A stretch of 64,000 bases of DNA from Marsupella aquatica (GCA_973895155.1 OZ316895.1:16182001-16246000); one strand, 5' to 3'. Shown: positions 1 through 11,890, numbered from the stretch's first letter. Numbers and translations are program-made. Notes: generated by a model from the sequence alone, not told the origin.

Positions 1-310
1 AGTAACTACCCACTATGGCTTCCATGTGTACTGTCAACTCCTCACAATTAGGCACTGGTAGTTCTTTTCCTTATTGTTTCTTTCCTCTTTCTAGGGTTTT
101 GGGATTTCCTTTTGCTCCCTTCATTTCAGTTTGATGTTTGGACTTCTTTTGTTTGTTGTACAATTACTTTGTTTGACCCATTTGTGTAAAACTTATCCAT
201 ATATTCTTATATTAAATCCATTTTTACCAGTTTGATATTGTAAAAGCCAAAGACTCTTTTTTAGTGGCATAATGGCACACAATGACCTACAAAAATATTA
301 TTATATTCGT
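1..310. other. AT-rich intergenic DNA
   Basis: No coding signal, RNA gene or repeat structure was recognised here. Confidence 0.4.
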
Positions 311-1174
311 GAGTAGCTCAATACCTGTGCGTTGCACAAATGATGTCGTTAACAAAAAAGAAGATGTGTCACAAGAGATGTTATGTAAAAGATGTTGTGA
401 AGAAAAAGAGTCATGTGCGCCAAAGGTGTTGTGAAGTAAAAAGATGTCAGTCAAATTTATAAAAGTTGTGTCGCCAAAGATGTAGTTAAGAAAAAAGAAG
501 TAAAAATTATAAAAGTTGTGTTGCCAAAGATGTCATGAAGTAATAACATGTCTGTGAGAGAAAAGAAGTTGTGTCACCAAAAGATGTTGTGAAGTAAAAA
601 GATGTTATAAAGTCAACTGATATCCTGGCGTCAAAGATGTTGTCAAGTAAAAAGATGTTGTTAGTCCAAAGATGTTATGATGTAAAAGATGTGTTGCTAA
701 AAAGATGTTGTTAGTCAAAGATGTAGTGAAGTAAAAGATGTTGTTGCATTAAATGTTGTTAAGTTAACGATGTTGTGCAAAAAAATTGATAAAGAAAATA
801 TGTTGTTGCTTAAAAGATGTTATTAAGTAATATATATGAGATATAGCAAAAGATGTCAATGCAGAATAGATGACTTTATCCTAAAAATGTTGTTGAGAAA
901 AATATCATGGTGCTTAATATATCATTGAGAAAAATATATTTAAAAAATAAATTCTTATTGTGCAAAAAATGTTGTCTAGTAAAAGATGTCATGTCAAAAA
1001 AATGGCAACAATAACCACAAGGTACCACCAGGTAAGAATGACATTTGTCTTTGGTTTTTCCTTTGTTCTAATTCCTTTTTTACTTAACCTGCCTCCTCCC
1101 CTTTTTCACTCTTTTTCATTATTTTTTGGTTTGATATTTCTCTATTACACTACATTGTTACTAATTATGTAATA
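311..1174. repeat. Degenerate AAAGATGT minisatellite field, part 1
   Basis: Short irregular units built around AAAGATGTTGTGAAGTAAAA recur many times with varying spacing. The block begins beside the module ATACCTGTGCGTTGCACAAA (about 323-340), which also stands next to the other arrays of this kind. No coding potential beyond chance ORFs is seen. The unit is too diverged to fix one period by eye. It is interpreted as the internal repeat of a non-autonomous element family. Confidence 0.7.
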
Positions 1175-1200
1175 CTAGCTCAATACCTGTGCATTGCACA
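1175..1200 (-). mobile_element. Helitron-like 3' terminus
   Basis: Read on the minus strand, the sequence shows the hairpin TGTGCAATGCACA, then nine bases, then CTAG followed by T. Plant Helitrons are known to end in a short hairpin a few bases before CTRR and to insert between A and T. Related modules, some degraded, occur near 323, 1655, 2068, 2675 and 24490. The matching 5' TC end was not identified, so the element length is unknown. It could instead be another repeat module with a chance CTAG. Confidence 0.4.
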
Positions 1201-1655
1201 AAAGAAGTCGTGTCGGCCAAGATGTCATTGAGAAAAAATGATGTAGTGTCAGCCAAGAGGTCATGGAGAAAAAAGATGTAGTGTTGCCTAGGAGGTCGTG
1301 GAGAGAAAAGATGTCGTGTCAAGATGTCGTTGAGAAAAAAAGATGTTGTATTGGCCAAGAGGTCGTTGAAAGAAAATATGTAGTGTCAACCAAGAGGTCG
1401 TGGAGAAAAAAGATGTCTTGTCGCCCAAGAGATCATTGAGAAAAAAAGATGTCGTGTCGGCCAAGAAGACGTTGAGAAAAAAAGATGTCGTGTTGGCCAA
1501 GAGATCATTGAGCAAAAAAATGTCATGTCGGCCAAGAAGTCGTTGAGAAAAAAGACATTGTGTTGGCCAAGATGTCGTTGAGAAAAAATTGTCATGTTGG
1601 CGAAGATGTTGTTGAGAAAAAAATGTTGTGTCGGCCAAGACATCGTTCACGGAAA
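1201..1655. repeat. About 39-bp minisatellite, roughly 11-12 copies
   Basis: Units resembling GTCGGCCAAGATGTCGTTGA followed by an A-run and GATGTCGT repeat about every 39 bp with point changes. Because 39 bp is 13 codons, the minus strand shows a spurious repetitive ORF of 13-residue units (about 1288-1674). That ORF has no recognisable domain and its frame drifts, so it is read as a by-product of the repeat. Confidence 0.8.
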
Positions 1656-2220
1656 ATACCCGTGCGTTGCACAAAAGATGTTGTTGAGAAATAAGATGTC
1701 GTGTTGCCCAAGATGTTGTTAAGTGACAGATGTCACAAAGTAAAAAGATGTCTTAAAAAAAGTATTAAAAAGATGTTATTAAGAAAAATGTGTCATTTTG
1801 CCAAAGATATCGTGAAGTAAAAGATGTTAAAAGAAAAATGGTGTTGTTTCACCCAAGCTATCGTTGTGTGAAAGATGTTATGAAATAAAAAATCAAGAAA
1901 ACTAAGAAGGAGTGAGTCTTTTTCTTTGTTTTGTTTTTTTACCCAAAATGCCCATGCATTTGAATGGCGACCACTATAAATTGGAGCAACGTTATATTAT
2001 CGGTTTCAGGTTTAGTGTTTTAGGGTTTAGCAAAGATGACCATTCTCTCGATATCCTTTCAATCCCCGTGCGTTGCATAATAGATGTTGTTTGGTTAAAG
2101 ATGATGTTGAGAAATAGATCATACGTGGTGCAAAAGATAATCTTTGAATAAAAATAATAATTGTTAAAATACATTATTACACAAAAACTTTTGTTGAGTG
2201 AAAGATATCATTGTGCAAAA
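1656..2220. repeat. Degenerate AAAGATGT minisatellite field, part 2
   Basis: The same GATGTTGTT/AAAGATGT units continue after a second CCCGTGCGTTGCACAAA module (about 1655-1672) and a third near 2068. A short TTTAGGGTTTAG telomere-like stretch near 2018 is only about one and a half units long. Confidence 0.6.
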
Positions 2221-4795
2221 TAGAAATTGGGGTCCATGCAAGATAACTAAAAATTAACTAACTTCCAAAGAGTTAAATCTTCTTTTTAAGAGAAAAAGCC
2301 AAAATAATATAATGTCAACCTACTCTCTTCCCCTTAGTGCTCGCTTCCTACCAAAAACATTATCTCAAGTAAATCTTTTCACTTTCATGTACCATGCCAA
2401 ATGTACTTTAGACCATAAAAAACACGTACACTTTAATGTTCCATGCCAAAAGTATTATACGCAAGCTACAAAATAACTATAATAACACCTGCAAGTACTC
2501 TATGACATTATATCTACCTTGTACTATAACTTATATACCTACCTTCTATTATAATTTACAGCCAATTTTAGTTTCTCATCTCATTCAATCCAAGAGCCAT
2601 AAATAATTTTAGAAAATATGGCTTAGTTTTGTTAGGACTAAAACTGGCTGGATTTGTTATTATAGTAATAGGTGAGCCCTATGCCTGTGCATTGCACTTA
2701 GCAAGGAGGACTGGTTTGGGGTCTAGCCTGGCCATTATGGGGCACAATATAAGCCAAGGTGCACATTTATTCCATGAATCATCAGGGAAAACAGCCACAC
2801 AAATTCAACAGTTGAGAATCTTTCTCACCCAAAACGTTTTTGTATTGGGAAGGATGAAAAAAACAGGATTCTTTATAAATTTGGAATCAATTAAACTCCT
2901 CTTATCACATACACTAGCATTGGGGTACTTGATATGAATGTCCATGCATGTATTATACAGGGAGGATTTCCTGTGCACAGATAGTACAAAAAGTACTTGA
3001 GTCTCGTGCATTGGGAGTCTCCGTTATTTTTTGCTTGAAAAATATGTCACTTTTTCCTTCACATTAAATGTAATGTTTTTTATGATTCATTCTCTTCTCT
3101 TTTGTTAGATTCTTTAGTTTTTTGGGCCCTGTAAATTTTAATGACTACCGTTGCATAAAACGACAAAACATTGTATTATAGTTCCTGATGGTGTGCCAGT
3201 TTTATAATTTCAAGGGAATTTCTCGAGAAGAATATATAGTGAAGATCTGGATAAGCAACGTGCTCTTAGCAGAATATTACGGCCAATTATTAGAGCCGCT
3301 CAAAATTCTGGCGTTTATGGAGAAGAATGACCAGTGAAGAGTTAGATCAGCAAGGTTCTGTTAAAAGAATATTTTGGGCAATAAAAGGCCTCCAAACTTC
3401 GAGTTGAATCTCGGGGGCAGTATGGCACAAATACCGTAAACCACCTTAACGTGACTTGACTGTACACATATTATATGTTCGCGCAAGGCATGCGCGGGCA
3501 TGATCGTAGTGCTGCAGGGATGGACGGGACTACGGACGGGAGGGATTTCGGGAAGCGTGAGAATGGACGGAGGTACGGGACATATGGACGGGCCCTCGTC
3601 CCCGAGGAGCAAGCTCCACAGACCACAGACATGCATGTGAGTGCAGCCATTCATGCGACTCACGACCCTGTTCAAAGCCTGCCGATGCTGAGTTTAACTA
3701 CTGCCTGAAAGTTAATGTAACCAGACGACCGTAATTGTCAATAACGTGCGTCCTTTTCGCTGACACTGTCTGGACAAACTTTGGACACAGGACTGGGAGA
3801 AACTACTGTACACCTCTTCCTGTACCGTAGTGTACGATTCACATGCTGGTTGGAGATTTCGGTGGAAGGTAAACTATTTGCGCGGAACAATTTCCAAAGA
3901 GTAACATGGCAATAATAAATGTTCACAGAGGGGAGAACGTTTGTGTCTTCAAGGTTCGCAGTGCCGTACACATTCGCATAATGAATGAATAATTTAGAAC
4001 AGTAGATGCGTTATTAATGAAACCAAAGCTTGGATGGACCGGCAGTTTGTTTCCCATCATCCATGCACTCTAACACATAAACTGAACACCCTACACCTAA
4101 TAATGAGATGATTTAGATAATACATGTTTTCATTGATTAATTTTTTCACGTTGAAAACATGCATGGAATGGATTGAAAGTTTATATTTAATATTGTATTA
4201 AAAAAATCGGTTCCTCTGTAATGGCAAAGTACTCAAATTGTAACAAGAACTATGTTCTTTGAAAAACCTGATTTGTTCGAGTTTTGTAATGGAAAAATTA
4301 CTTGAAGCACTTTTTGTGAGAAAAATAATTCCCTTTGAAAATATGATCTCTCAACAATACTCCCTTAGATGAAATCTGAGCTAATTTACAGCAGCAAAAT
4401 AAGTCAAAAACCTCCTTAACACAAGAACAACACTATGAAAATTAGGATTTTGTAAAAATGTTTTACAAATTAGAATATCCTTTTGCTCCACAACCACAAA
4501 ATTACTACACTCTGATGACAAGAGCAATCCTCTAATAAAATCAAAAAAATTCCCTTATTTTCCTTGTTGTGAATTGTGTTGTTTGCTCTTTGGGATTTTT
4601 GTATCCATTGTAAATAATATTCTTCAAGAAAATTTAGTTCATTTTGTTTTTTGTTGTAATTGAAGAAACTAATCAAGGAAATATGAGTAAAATGTGAATT
4701 GCGTAGTCCACACATTGACCGTAAAGGCAAGACAAGTTGCTCAAAAACTTGAATGTACCTTACTTTTTGTCTTTTTTGTTGAACTCTAAAAACAT
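2221..4795. other. Intergenic DNA without recognised genes
   Basis: It contains scattered short ORFs with no family I recognise, including a 102-codon plus-strand frame at 2629-2937 that lacks a domain signature. Near 2675 there is another GCCTGTGCATTGCAC module like those beside the minisatellites. Base composition rises in GC around 3400-3700 without a clear gene. Confidence 0.4.
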
Positions 4796-4803
4796 GGTTA
4801 GAT

Positions 4804-5090
4804 CAGCGTATTTTTTAAGTGCGAATTTTAGCCAAATTCTACCTCCCCAAAAAACTTTCGCCACTTTTGGCTAAGATTCGCTACATTTTTCTGACACCAT
4901 TAGCCACTCTTCCACCAAATCATTGACCCCATTAGCCAGAATCTAACGGCTCTCCTTAAATCTAGGGATATCTGACGGTCATAATTTAATTTAATAAAAT
5001 TTGACAGAGAATATTCTTAGAATATCCTCCCTCAGAGAAGCAAACATTCGCCACACTGGCTAAAAATAAAAAACCTTAAAAAATATGCTG
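4804..5090. mobile_element. hAT-like MITE, 287 bp
   Basis: The element starts CAGCGTATTTTTTAAG and ends CTTAAAAAATATGCTG, and imperfect inverted-repeat similarity continues inward (TTTTAGCC near both ends). It is flanked by a perfect 8-bp direct repeat, GGTTAGAT (4796-4803 and 5091-5098). Eight-bp duplications and CAG-type termini are hallmarks of hAT transposons. It carries no coding capacity, so it would depend on a transposase in trans. A diverged relative lies near 30.6-30.8 kb. Confidence 0.85.
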
Positions 5091-5098
5091 GGTTAGAT

Positions 5099-6415
5099 TA
5101 CTATAGAAGGGGAAAAGGATATTAAGAGAATAAGCCCCCAAATAAAGCAAAGCTTGCAATCAAGCTCTGGTTAGTGACATGATATCTTTTGGACAGAAGT
5201 GATCTTGATAAGGGGCAAGATTCTCTTTGGACAAAGGTGATGATGTGACAGGGTAAAGAACAACATCCAAGCATATCTCTATGTATTAGTCCAATCCATC
5301 CAAGTTTGGTTTGTCTATGGGGGTTTCATGGACAACTTATCAGTCCATCGGGGTTTTAAGTTCCTTATTACACAATAGTTTGAGGTTGTTGTGAAACTTC
5401 AGAGGAAACTTCCACAGAATTTTGTGGTTGATTTTTCAATAATATTCTAAGCATTGACTTTTCACTGAATATATGACATTATAGCTAATTTTTGCGCTGG
5501 TCTTATGAGAACCATTGTGACACTAGGGCAATGTAACGGAGAGTGCAAGGTCATTCTGCTCTTTCTAAGTGCACACTCCAGGAAGAAGACACATTGATGG
5601 ACTCACATTTTAAAGCTCTGCACTTATGATAAATAACAACACAATTATTTCCACCTTGAGTCATCCTCCTTTCCTATGTCTCTTGTCACATTAGAAAAGT
5701 TGTCATCTCTTGTTCAGGTAGGATTCTTGCACCTTCCTCAAACCATCTACTTTACCCTGTTGTGAAGCTCTTGCACTCCCAAGCCATTCACCAAGAAAAT
5801 ATCCTAATGGACCTAGCACATTTTGAGACCCAAAATTGTGACCGTTTATATAATGGCAAGATACAAGATTATTTGAGTTCAGATCAATGTTTGAAGATGG
5901 CTACCGGGTTGTGATGGTTCAGCATAGTGATTTGTCAAACAGTGTGGTCCACCTGGGCTTCTTTTCTACAAAACTTGATTGAGGGGAAAGCTCTCAGACC
6001 TGACCAAGTGTTTGAGATCTATACAGCATCTCCAAGACCATTTTGAACATAATCCAATGTGTTAACTAGTGAGACACAAAACAGAGCCTAAAGGCAATCG
6101 GATTTGTGCAAGCTATGGTATGGTACAGAGGAGGATGAAAAGGCTCATTGACAACAGGGTATTGTGCTTTTGGAGGGTAGAGATCCATGGCCAAAGAGAA
6201 AACACCCCAGAAACTAGGACAAGTTCATTCTCTCTGTTGGTTTTACTGGCCAGTATGAAATTGGATTGTAGGCTATAACCCAGAAAGTGTCCCAAGGTCT
6301 CTGTTAATAAATCCAATTTGGGCAAGAACTCTTGTAAGGTATTATTTTTCTGATGGCACTGTGAGATAGGCACAATGTTAGGTGGCTTGACAAAGTCATC
6401 CCTAGACACCTGTGC
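5099..6415. other. Intergenic DNA without recognised genes
   Basis: No domain-bearing ORF, RNA gene or clear repeat boundary was found. The short ORFs look like chance frames. Confidence 0.4.
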
Positions 6416-6419
6416 TGGG

Positions 6420-6605
6420 GCAGACAGGGAAAAGTTGGACAGGGGGAGGAAAACAGTCAAGGAAGGGATCCAGGGAAGGGGAGGGGAGGGGAGAGAAGAG
6501 ATGGTGGCAGGGAGGGAAGGGGAGAGATGAGAGGGGTTGGAGAGGGAGGGAGGGAGGGAGGGAGGGAGGGAGGGAGGGAGGGAGAGGAGAGGAGAGGAGA
6601 GGACT
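6420..6605 (+). repeat. Purine-only tract with (AGGG)n and (AGGAG)n microsatellites
   Basis: The plus strand is almost entirely A and G. It culminates in about ten AGGG units (6543-6585) followed by AGGAG units (to about 6602). Such G-runs can form G-quadruplex or triplex structures. The long minus-strand frames across it are low-complexity and not credible genes. Confidence 0.9.
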
Positions 6606-6930
6606 AAGAAAAAACTGAAGGAAAGAGAGAAAAAAGGGGTTCCCAAGACCCTTGTTGCACCTGCCCCCATTCCTGCATAGCAACAACAATTGATTTCCAC
6701 AAGAACAGAATGTAAGCCATGAGAATGAGATCGTTTGCAATAACACACATGGTCACAATTAAAGCACTAGTGAATGTGATGATATTTTTTCAACAACAAT
6801 CAAGCCATGACAAGAAAGATTATGCAATCACAACACCGCCACATTGTTGACACTTCCGCAATAAACCGTCATGTTGAAACAAGACCACTTGAACTGCATG
6901 AACGACATGGTTGCAATGAAAAATTAAACA
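6606..6930. other. Intergenic DNA
   Basis: Nothing recognised between the purine tract and the following MITE. Confidence 0.4.
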
Positions 6931-6940
6931 CAACACCGCA

Positions 6941-7080
6941 GAGAGAGATACTTGATGGACCCCAAAATGCAAATTGTTTCTTGATGGACCGTTGATAGAT
7001 CTCAAATCATTGTACCCAAAATTTCATGGGGTCTATTAAGTAAGACATTTCAATTTAGTGGTCCATCAAGTATATCTCTC
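6941..7080. mobile_element. Mutator-like MITE (family 1), 140 bp
   Basis: The ends form imperfect inverted repeats of about 21 bp: GAGAGAGATACTTGATGGAC on the left, and GAGAGATATACTTGATGGAC when the right end is reverse-complemented. The flanks are 10-bp direct repeats with one mismatch, CAACACCGCA (6931-6940) and CAACACCCCA (7081-7090). Target duplications of 9-11 bp are typical of Mutator-like elements. There is no coding capacity. One terminus of the same type stands alone at about 24602-24625. Confidence 0.8.
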
Positions 7081-7439
7081 CAACACCCCAACTATGATAC
7101 AATCACAACCAGAAGATGGCTACAATTAATAAGTAATAAGATATATATTATATATTGGTCATAATATAATAACCAAATAACCATCATAGAGTCTTCGAGT
7201 GTGTAACAGAAAGGTCATCTATTTTGGCACAAAGTTAAAACTACCTGACGTAGCGAAGTAACCAATTATGGGAGACGAATGTTGTTTGGTACAGTAAAAA
7301 GTCAATCTATTTCAGGTATAGGCATATGATTCTGCCATATATCGGTTACCACTTTGGGCACTATGACTCACAAACATCGGCATGAATCTTTAGATAGGGT
7401 ATCGTATCAAATATATATCACACTGCCAGCTATGAAATA

Positions 7440-7690
7440 ATATCCCACCTCGACACCAAATTGATGATATCTATCAATCGCTTTCACCGGGTGACCGGAA
7501 TGCTCTGCCTCGGTCACGAAGGAAAGTACGGTCAAGTACAATTATCGACTGACACCCGGTTACTGTAGATGCCCGCTGGGGTTCATCGTGGACTCCTCTA
7601 GGCCTTCCGATGCTTACTTCGCACCGTTGGATGCTAATTAGGTCAGGCGGTGAACCCCCTTTGGCCCTTTATACATCATTGTATTTACTA
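7440..7690 (-). mobile_element. Possible LTR edge and primer-binding site of an old retroelement
   Basis: On the minus strand there is a TATAAAGGG-type box, then a GC-richer stretch, then ATCATCAATT followed by TGGTGTCGAGGTGGGA. The last part looks like an LTR end followed by a primer-binding site beginning TGG. No partner LTR or coding domain was found, so this is a tentative reading. Confidence 0.35.
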
Positions 7691-7699
7691 ATTTTAGTC

Positions 7700-8560
7700 G
7701 ACTGAGAGGATCCAAATCTTGACAAGGCCTTGTGTAAGATTCAGCCTTTGTGTAAGGCTTGGCTGCTCCAAGGATAAAACTTGCAGAGGCACTGTTCTAA
7801 AGGGAATGGAGCCTGGGCAGGTTGCATAACTAAACTTGCAGAGGCACTCTTCTAAAGGGAATGGACCCTGGGCACGTTGCATGACTGGTGGAGATTAATT
7901 TCATCAAGTAAAAAACATGCCTAAACTGTCACTGTCTTCCTGCAAAGTGCCTCTAATTCCCCCCAAAACGAGAATTCTCTAAAGTATTGCCCATAATATA
8001 ATACTCTAAATAATACACTTAAATATCTAAAATACTATTGTTTTTTACTTGTTTTACTAAAGATAGAGACATTCCTCCTAAACAAAAGAGGAGATTGAAA
8101 TCTTGACAAAGCATTCTTCTCCAAGAATGCGCTAAACACACTAAGGAAAAAATCTCAAAGGGCAGTGAGTACCATTCTATTAATATATATACTATAATAA
8201 TAATAAGGCATCTCAGAACTTGACTATACCAGGATGACATATTTGCCTTACTCAAGAATTATGGAAACTCTCATTAAAGAAGAGCAACAAAACACTTAAA
8301 TCATTAGCTTTAATCATGCTCCTTTAGGGTTAGGCACAAATATAGAAATACCTTGCTCCCACAACCTGAGAGATTAATTAACCCTAAGCCTGCAACTCAG
8401 ACCCACAGTTGAGTTCTGAGACACCCTAATCTGCTATCTAAGATTGCTATGCACCTACTCTGCATAGTAAATTCATTGCCATTAATTCTATGGTAGCAAT
8501 TGTATTTTATGTGTAGACTATTTTATGTGTAGACTATCAGCGTGAGTATGGACTGGCATA
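7700..8560. other. Intergenic DNA with a 55-bp tandem duplication
   Basis: A 55-bp segment beginning AACTTGCAGAGGCACT is duplicated in tandem at about 7778-7832 and 7833-7887. Apart from this, nothing was recognised. Confidence 0.5.
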
Positions 8561-8565
8561 AGGGG

Positions 8566-8688
8566 CAAGAAAACACTTAACAGGACCACTCTGGCATCTC
8601 CTGGTCTTAACCAGACCCTTGTGAGTAAGATGCCATGAAAACCTGGGCAAGATGGGCAGTAGCAAGGGTCCTGTTAAGTCTTTTCTTG
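8566..8688. mobile_element. Mutator-like MITE (family 2), uninterrupted copy, 123 bp
   Basis: Its termini are CAAGAAAACACTTAACAGGA and, reverse-complemented, CAAGAAAAGACTTAACAGGA. It is flanked by 9-bp direct repeats with one mismatch, CATAAGGGG (8557-8565) and CCTAAGGGG (8689-8697). The same family recurs inverted at 60221-60750, where a solo LTR interrupts it. There is no coding capacity. Family assignment rests on duplication length and terminal similarity. Confidence 0.8.
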
Positions 8689-8699
8689 CCTAAGGGGAG

Positions 8700-9779
8700 C
8701 AGTGTTTTATTTGTATTTTAGACAGGTGGTACTTATAGCAAGCTGAAAAGCCTCCAGTTCGCAAAAGGTGTGTGCTTAACTTGTACCACCACATTATGAT
8801 AGTTATATCTATGTACAGTCAGATCTGGAATATTAATTTTGGCGAAGAACACTAAAACTTCTTAAAACCTCCTTGTATCAAGTGCACACCTTCAGCCGGT
8901 AACAAAATTTTCAAATGTAAACACCAACTGGGAGCCCTTCCTGTGCATACCTATTGGTCATCGGACTAGTAGATACTGGAGTTGTTTTAGGAGTGTTGAC
9001 CTCAACACAGGGGCTGGCCAAGGCATGAAGGATAAATTTTCTTACTTATTCTACCATAGTGTCATCCCAGTTTGCATAGGACTTGTCTAATTATTTTTCA
9101 TTTCAGAAATAACTCAAGTCCAATATATTATGCCCCTGTTATCATATTTAATTTTAAAAAACAATTCAGTGTACATACTTTCCTTGCTTTGATCATTTGA
9201 TTTTTGGACCCGCCTAACCAGTTTGGGTTGTTGCAACAAGAATATCTGTCGAATTATATGAATATTCTAGCCATCTTTAAAACAAAGAGAAACCTTAGGC
9301 AGACCAGAGAGCCAAAAGACCCAAGAGTCCCACACTACAGTAAAGTAGTGATGTACTAGTAGTGGTGACCTCAAAACAAGGGATGGGCAAGTCTTTTGTT
9401 ACTTCTTAATTATTAGTTTTTCAATCCCCTTTTCCTTTTAGGAAAGACAGAGAAAACCCTAGCCCAGAAAACCAAGCTGCGCAACGGATTGTAGACTTGG
9501 GTTGGGGATTTTTCTCCTTCCTTTTTACATGGCCAAACTGAAGAGCAAAAAGTCCAGAGAAAATTCAGTGGCAGCTGTATAGCCATGGTCTTCTATTGGG
9601 ACATCCATTCCTTTAAACTAGATCAGTGACCAAGGGGTGGTCACACGGACTGAATGAAGCCATACTAGCTCCCCCCCTTATCCTTCTCCATGCTCTACAT
9701 TGACTCTCCTCTGTCTTCTCCAGAACCATCTTTCTTTTCCCTAGCCGCCTGACCCTCAAGTACCTACTCTCGGATACAA
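8700..9779. other. Intergenic DNA
   Basis: No recognisable gene. A 74-codon minus-strand frame (9613-9837) runs into the following MITE and has no domain signature. Confidence 0.4.
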
Positions 9780-9782
9780 CTA

Positions 9783-10166
9783 CACTGTTCACCGTAATTA
9801 GTGTGACTAACACTAATTTGAGAGCATCAATTTTCAAGGTCTACTCGCAAATTAGTGTTAGTCACACTAATTTGTGCTAACACTCTTTTTGCGCACATGA
9901 ATTAGTGTTACTGTGGTCTTAAGAGTGGTAAAATTGAGAGAAAACAATTTTTTTTTTTGAAAAATACACAACAATTAGTGTTATTTTGGACTCAAGATAA
10001 TCCTTTTTACAAACAATTTAAGCTAAAGTGAAAAAAAAACTATTTTGAAAACCAACAAAAATTAGTGTGATTTGGTCTCAAAATCATTTTTACGGAAATT
10101 AGTGTTCGTAACACTAATTATGTACTAACACTAATTCTTTCATAATACTAATTATGGTGAAAACTG
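9783..10166. mobile_element. Tc1/mariner-like MITE with internal inverted repeats, 384 bp
   Basis: Its termini, CACTGTTCACCGTAATTAGT and the reverse complement of the right end CAGTTTTCACCATAATTAGT, match at most positions. TA dinucleotides flank both ends (9781-9782 and 10167-10168). Inside, AATTAGTGT or its complement recurs about a dozen times. Two copies form a perfect 25-bp inverted repeat (9796-9820 and 9848-9872, 27-base loop). The TA duplication and CAGT-like ends suggest mariner ancestry, but TA is weak evidence alone. Confidence 0.6.
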
Positions 10167-10169
10167 TAG

Positions 10170-11555
10170 ATGATTTTCAGCTCCCATTATTTGGCAGGAG
10201 TCCTGTGGGCCATCTAATGCCAATCCCCGATGTTTAAGAATGAGTTTTGGTAAGGGTCCTCAAAGGGCATAATGAGCATGGTTCTTTACCCATCAAGTGG
10301 TGCCACAATTGGACTAGATGGACTGCGGCAGCCTATAATGTCATAGCTTAGCTCCACTCGCTAAGTATTTTCCTTGGGCTTGCCTCAGGGTTTTGATCTA
10401 TTTCTATTTCTTTGATATCATTCCACCAGCTTGTGTTGCTCTTAACACGAGTGACATCCAATCCACAGAGGAAATGGCTGCAGCACACCAAACTACTGTA
10501 GAGTGGGCAGTATGACTTTCTAAACAATGTACTGGATTGTCTTTCTTCTTGGATTCAATTACTTAGTTCCACTTTGATTCCCTACAGTTCCTTGTCATAC
10601 AAGTAGGTCCTACTTAATTTTTTTAGCCTCCTTTCTAACCACTCCAGCAGAATTATATATCACACTTGCGAAGGATAGAACGTCTCTCACATGGAAACAA
10701 GATCCCAAAGGCACGAGACCCAAGAAAAGGAAACAAACAAGGGAAAACCCACGCTATGACCAAAGAGCCCATGCAAGAGTCCCCCACTACTGCAAAGGAA
10801 ATGAAGTTGTACTCGATAGTAAAGTGAAAGGCCGAGTAAAGTTGTACTCAAGTGTTAAGTGAAAAGCATATTAAAGGTCCATATTACGGATATGAGGGTT
10901 ACAAAGAGGAATTTGTCAAGAGGTTCAAAAACCAACAGCCTCAGCCTCCGAACAATAGTCAATAATGCATTAGCCTTGTGTAGTGCAACAGACATCCCAT
11001 GTCTAAAGAGGGTAGTTGGGGACATAAACTGGGGATAATGCCACTCTTCTTCACAAAAGATTACACGTGCATAAAACCCTACCATAATAATAATGTTGAC
11101 TGCAGCATGTCAGCAGCCCCAACAAGTTGTCAAATCAGGGCCTATTTGAGAGAATTTTTACATTGAAAAGCCCCTGGCTAGCTACTCTTTCTCTGGCAAA
11201 AAGTCCAACAGGATGGAGGTGTGATGTAGGTGCTTTGTGTTTCAAAATGAGCGTAGATGCTGGGGACAGGGACATCATGGAGTCGTCAGTTCAATTTGTT
11301 TCCATATTGACAGCCAGCAACTTGGAATGTGAGTAGCAAGGTGATAATCTACAGTCAAAGGGGTCGGGGGGTAGGGGGGTTTCATTTGGGGCATCGTTGG
11401 TTATTTTCCTTAGACCTTAGGGTAGTTCACCAGGTCTCATTAACTTACTTTGGAGTAACTTTGTCACTGCAAGTCTTGCAAGTGGAATTCCCAACAAATA
11501 GAATCAATCACCCTTCCAAAATACTAGAGGAAGTCACGTTGCTTCTATAGTACAT
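10170..11555. other. Intergenic DNA
   Basis: Several chance ORFs of 69-76 codons; none shows a known domain. No repeat boundaries were identified. Confidence 0.4.
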
Positions 11556-11559
11556 TGGG

Positions 11560-11890
11560 ACGGTGCTTTTATGGTACCTCGGTATATCCCTTGCATGTGA
11601 GGCATTTATTCTTAATTCTAGAGCTACTCTCGTGGGCCTCATTCCCAAGGGAGGTCTCATATCACAGAAGTGTTGCCCTAAAACATAAGAAAGTTCAGTT
11701 TTTTAGAGCTATTTTCTTAACCCTAACTTTATAATTCCAAATTTGATATTAAAAACCCTGTAATTCTTATAATTCTCAACATTGGATTAAAATAGCCCCA
11801 ATGTTCTTCAACAAAACTTTTAAAGTCTTTCGCCCAGTCATATTAAAAAACTCATAACTTACTTGGTCTAGATGGGTCAGAAGAAAATAA
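11560..11890 (+). repeat. Dispersed repeat, copy 1 (partner near 15640-15870)
   Basis: Shared landmarks in the same order and orientation are CTCATTCCCAAGGGAGGTC, an AACTTT-rich stretch, and CTTCAACAAAACTTTTAA. The copies are clearly diverged. This is probably an old transposable-element segment of unknown class. Confidence 0.55.

Noticed and set aside
2015-2030. Telomere-like TTTAGGG repeat
   Set aside because: Only about one and a half units, too short to be an interstitial telomere.
6113-6748. Long minus-strand open frames across the purine tract (211 and 114 codons)
   Set aside because: They are products of the AGGG/AGGAG microsatellite: serine- and proline-rich low complexity in two frames with no domain.
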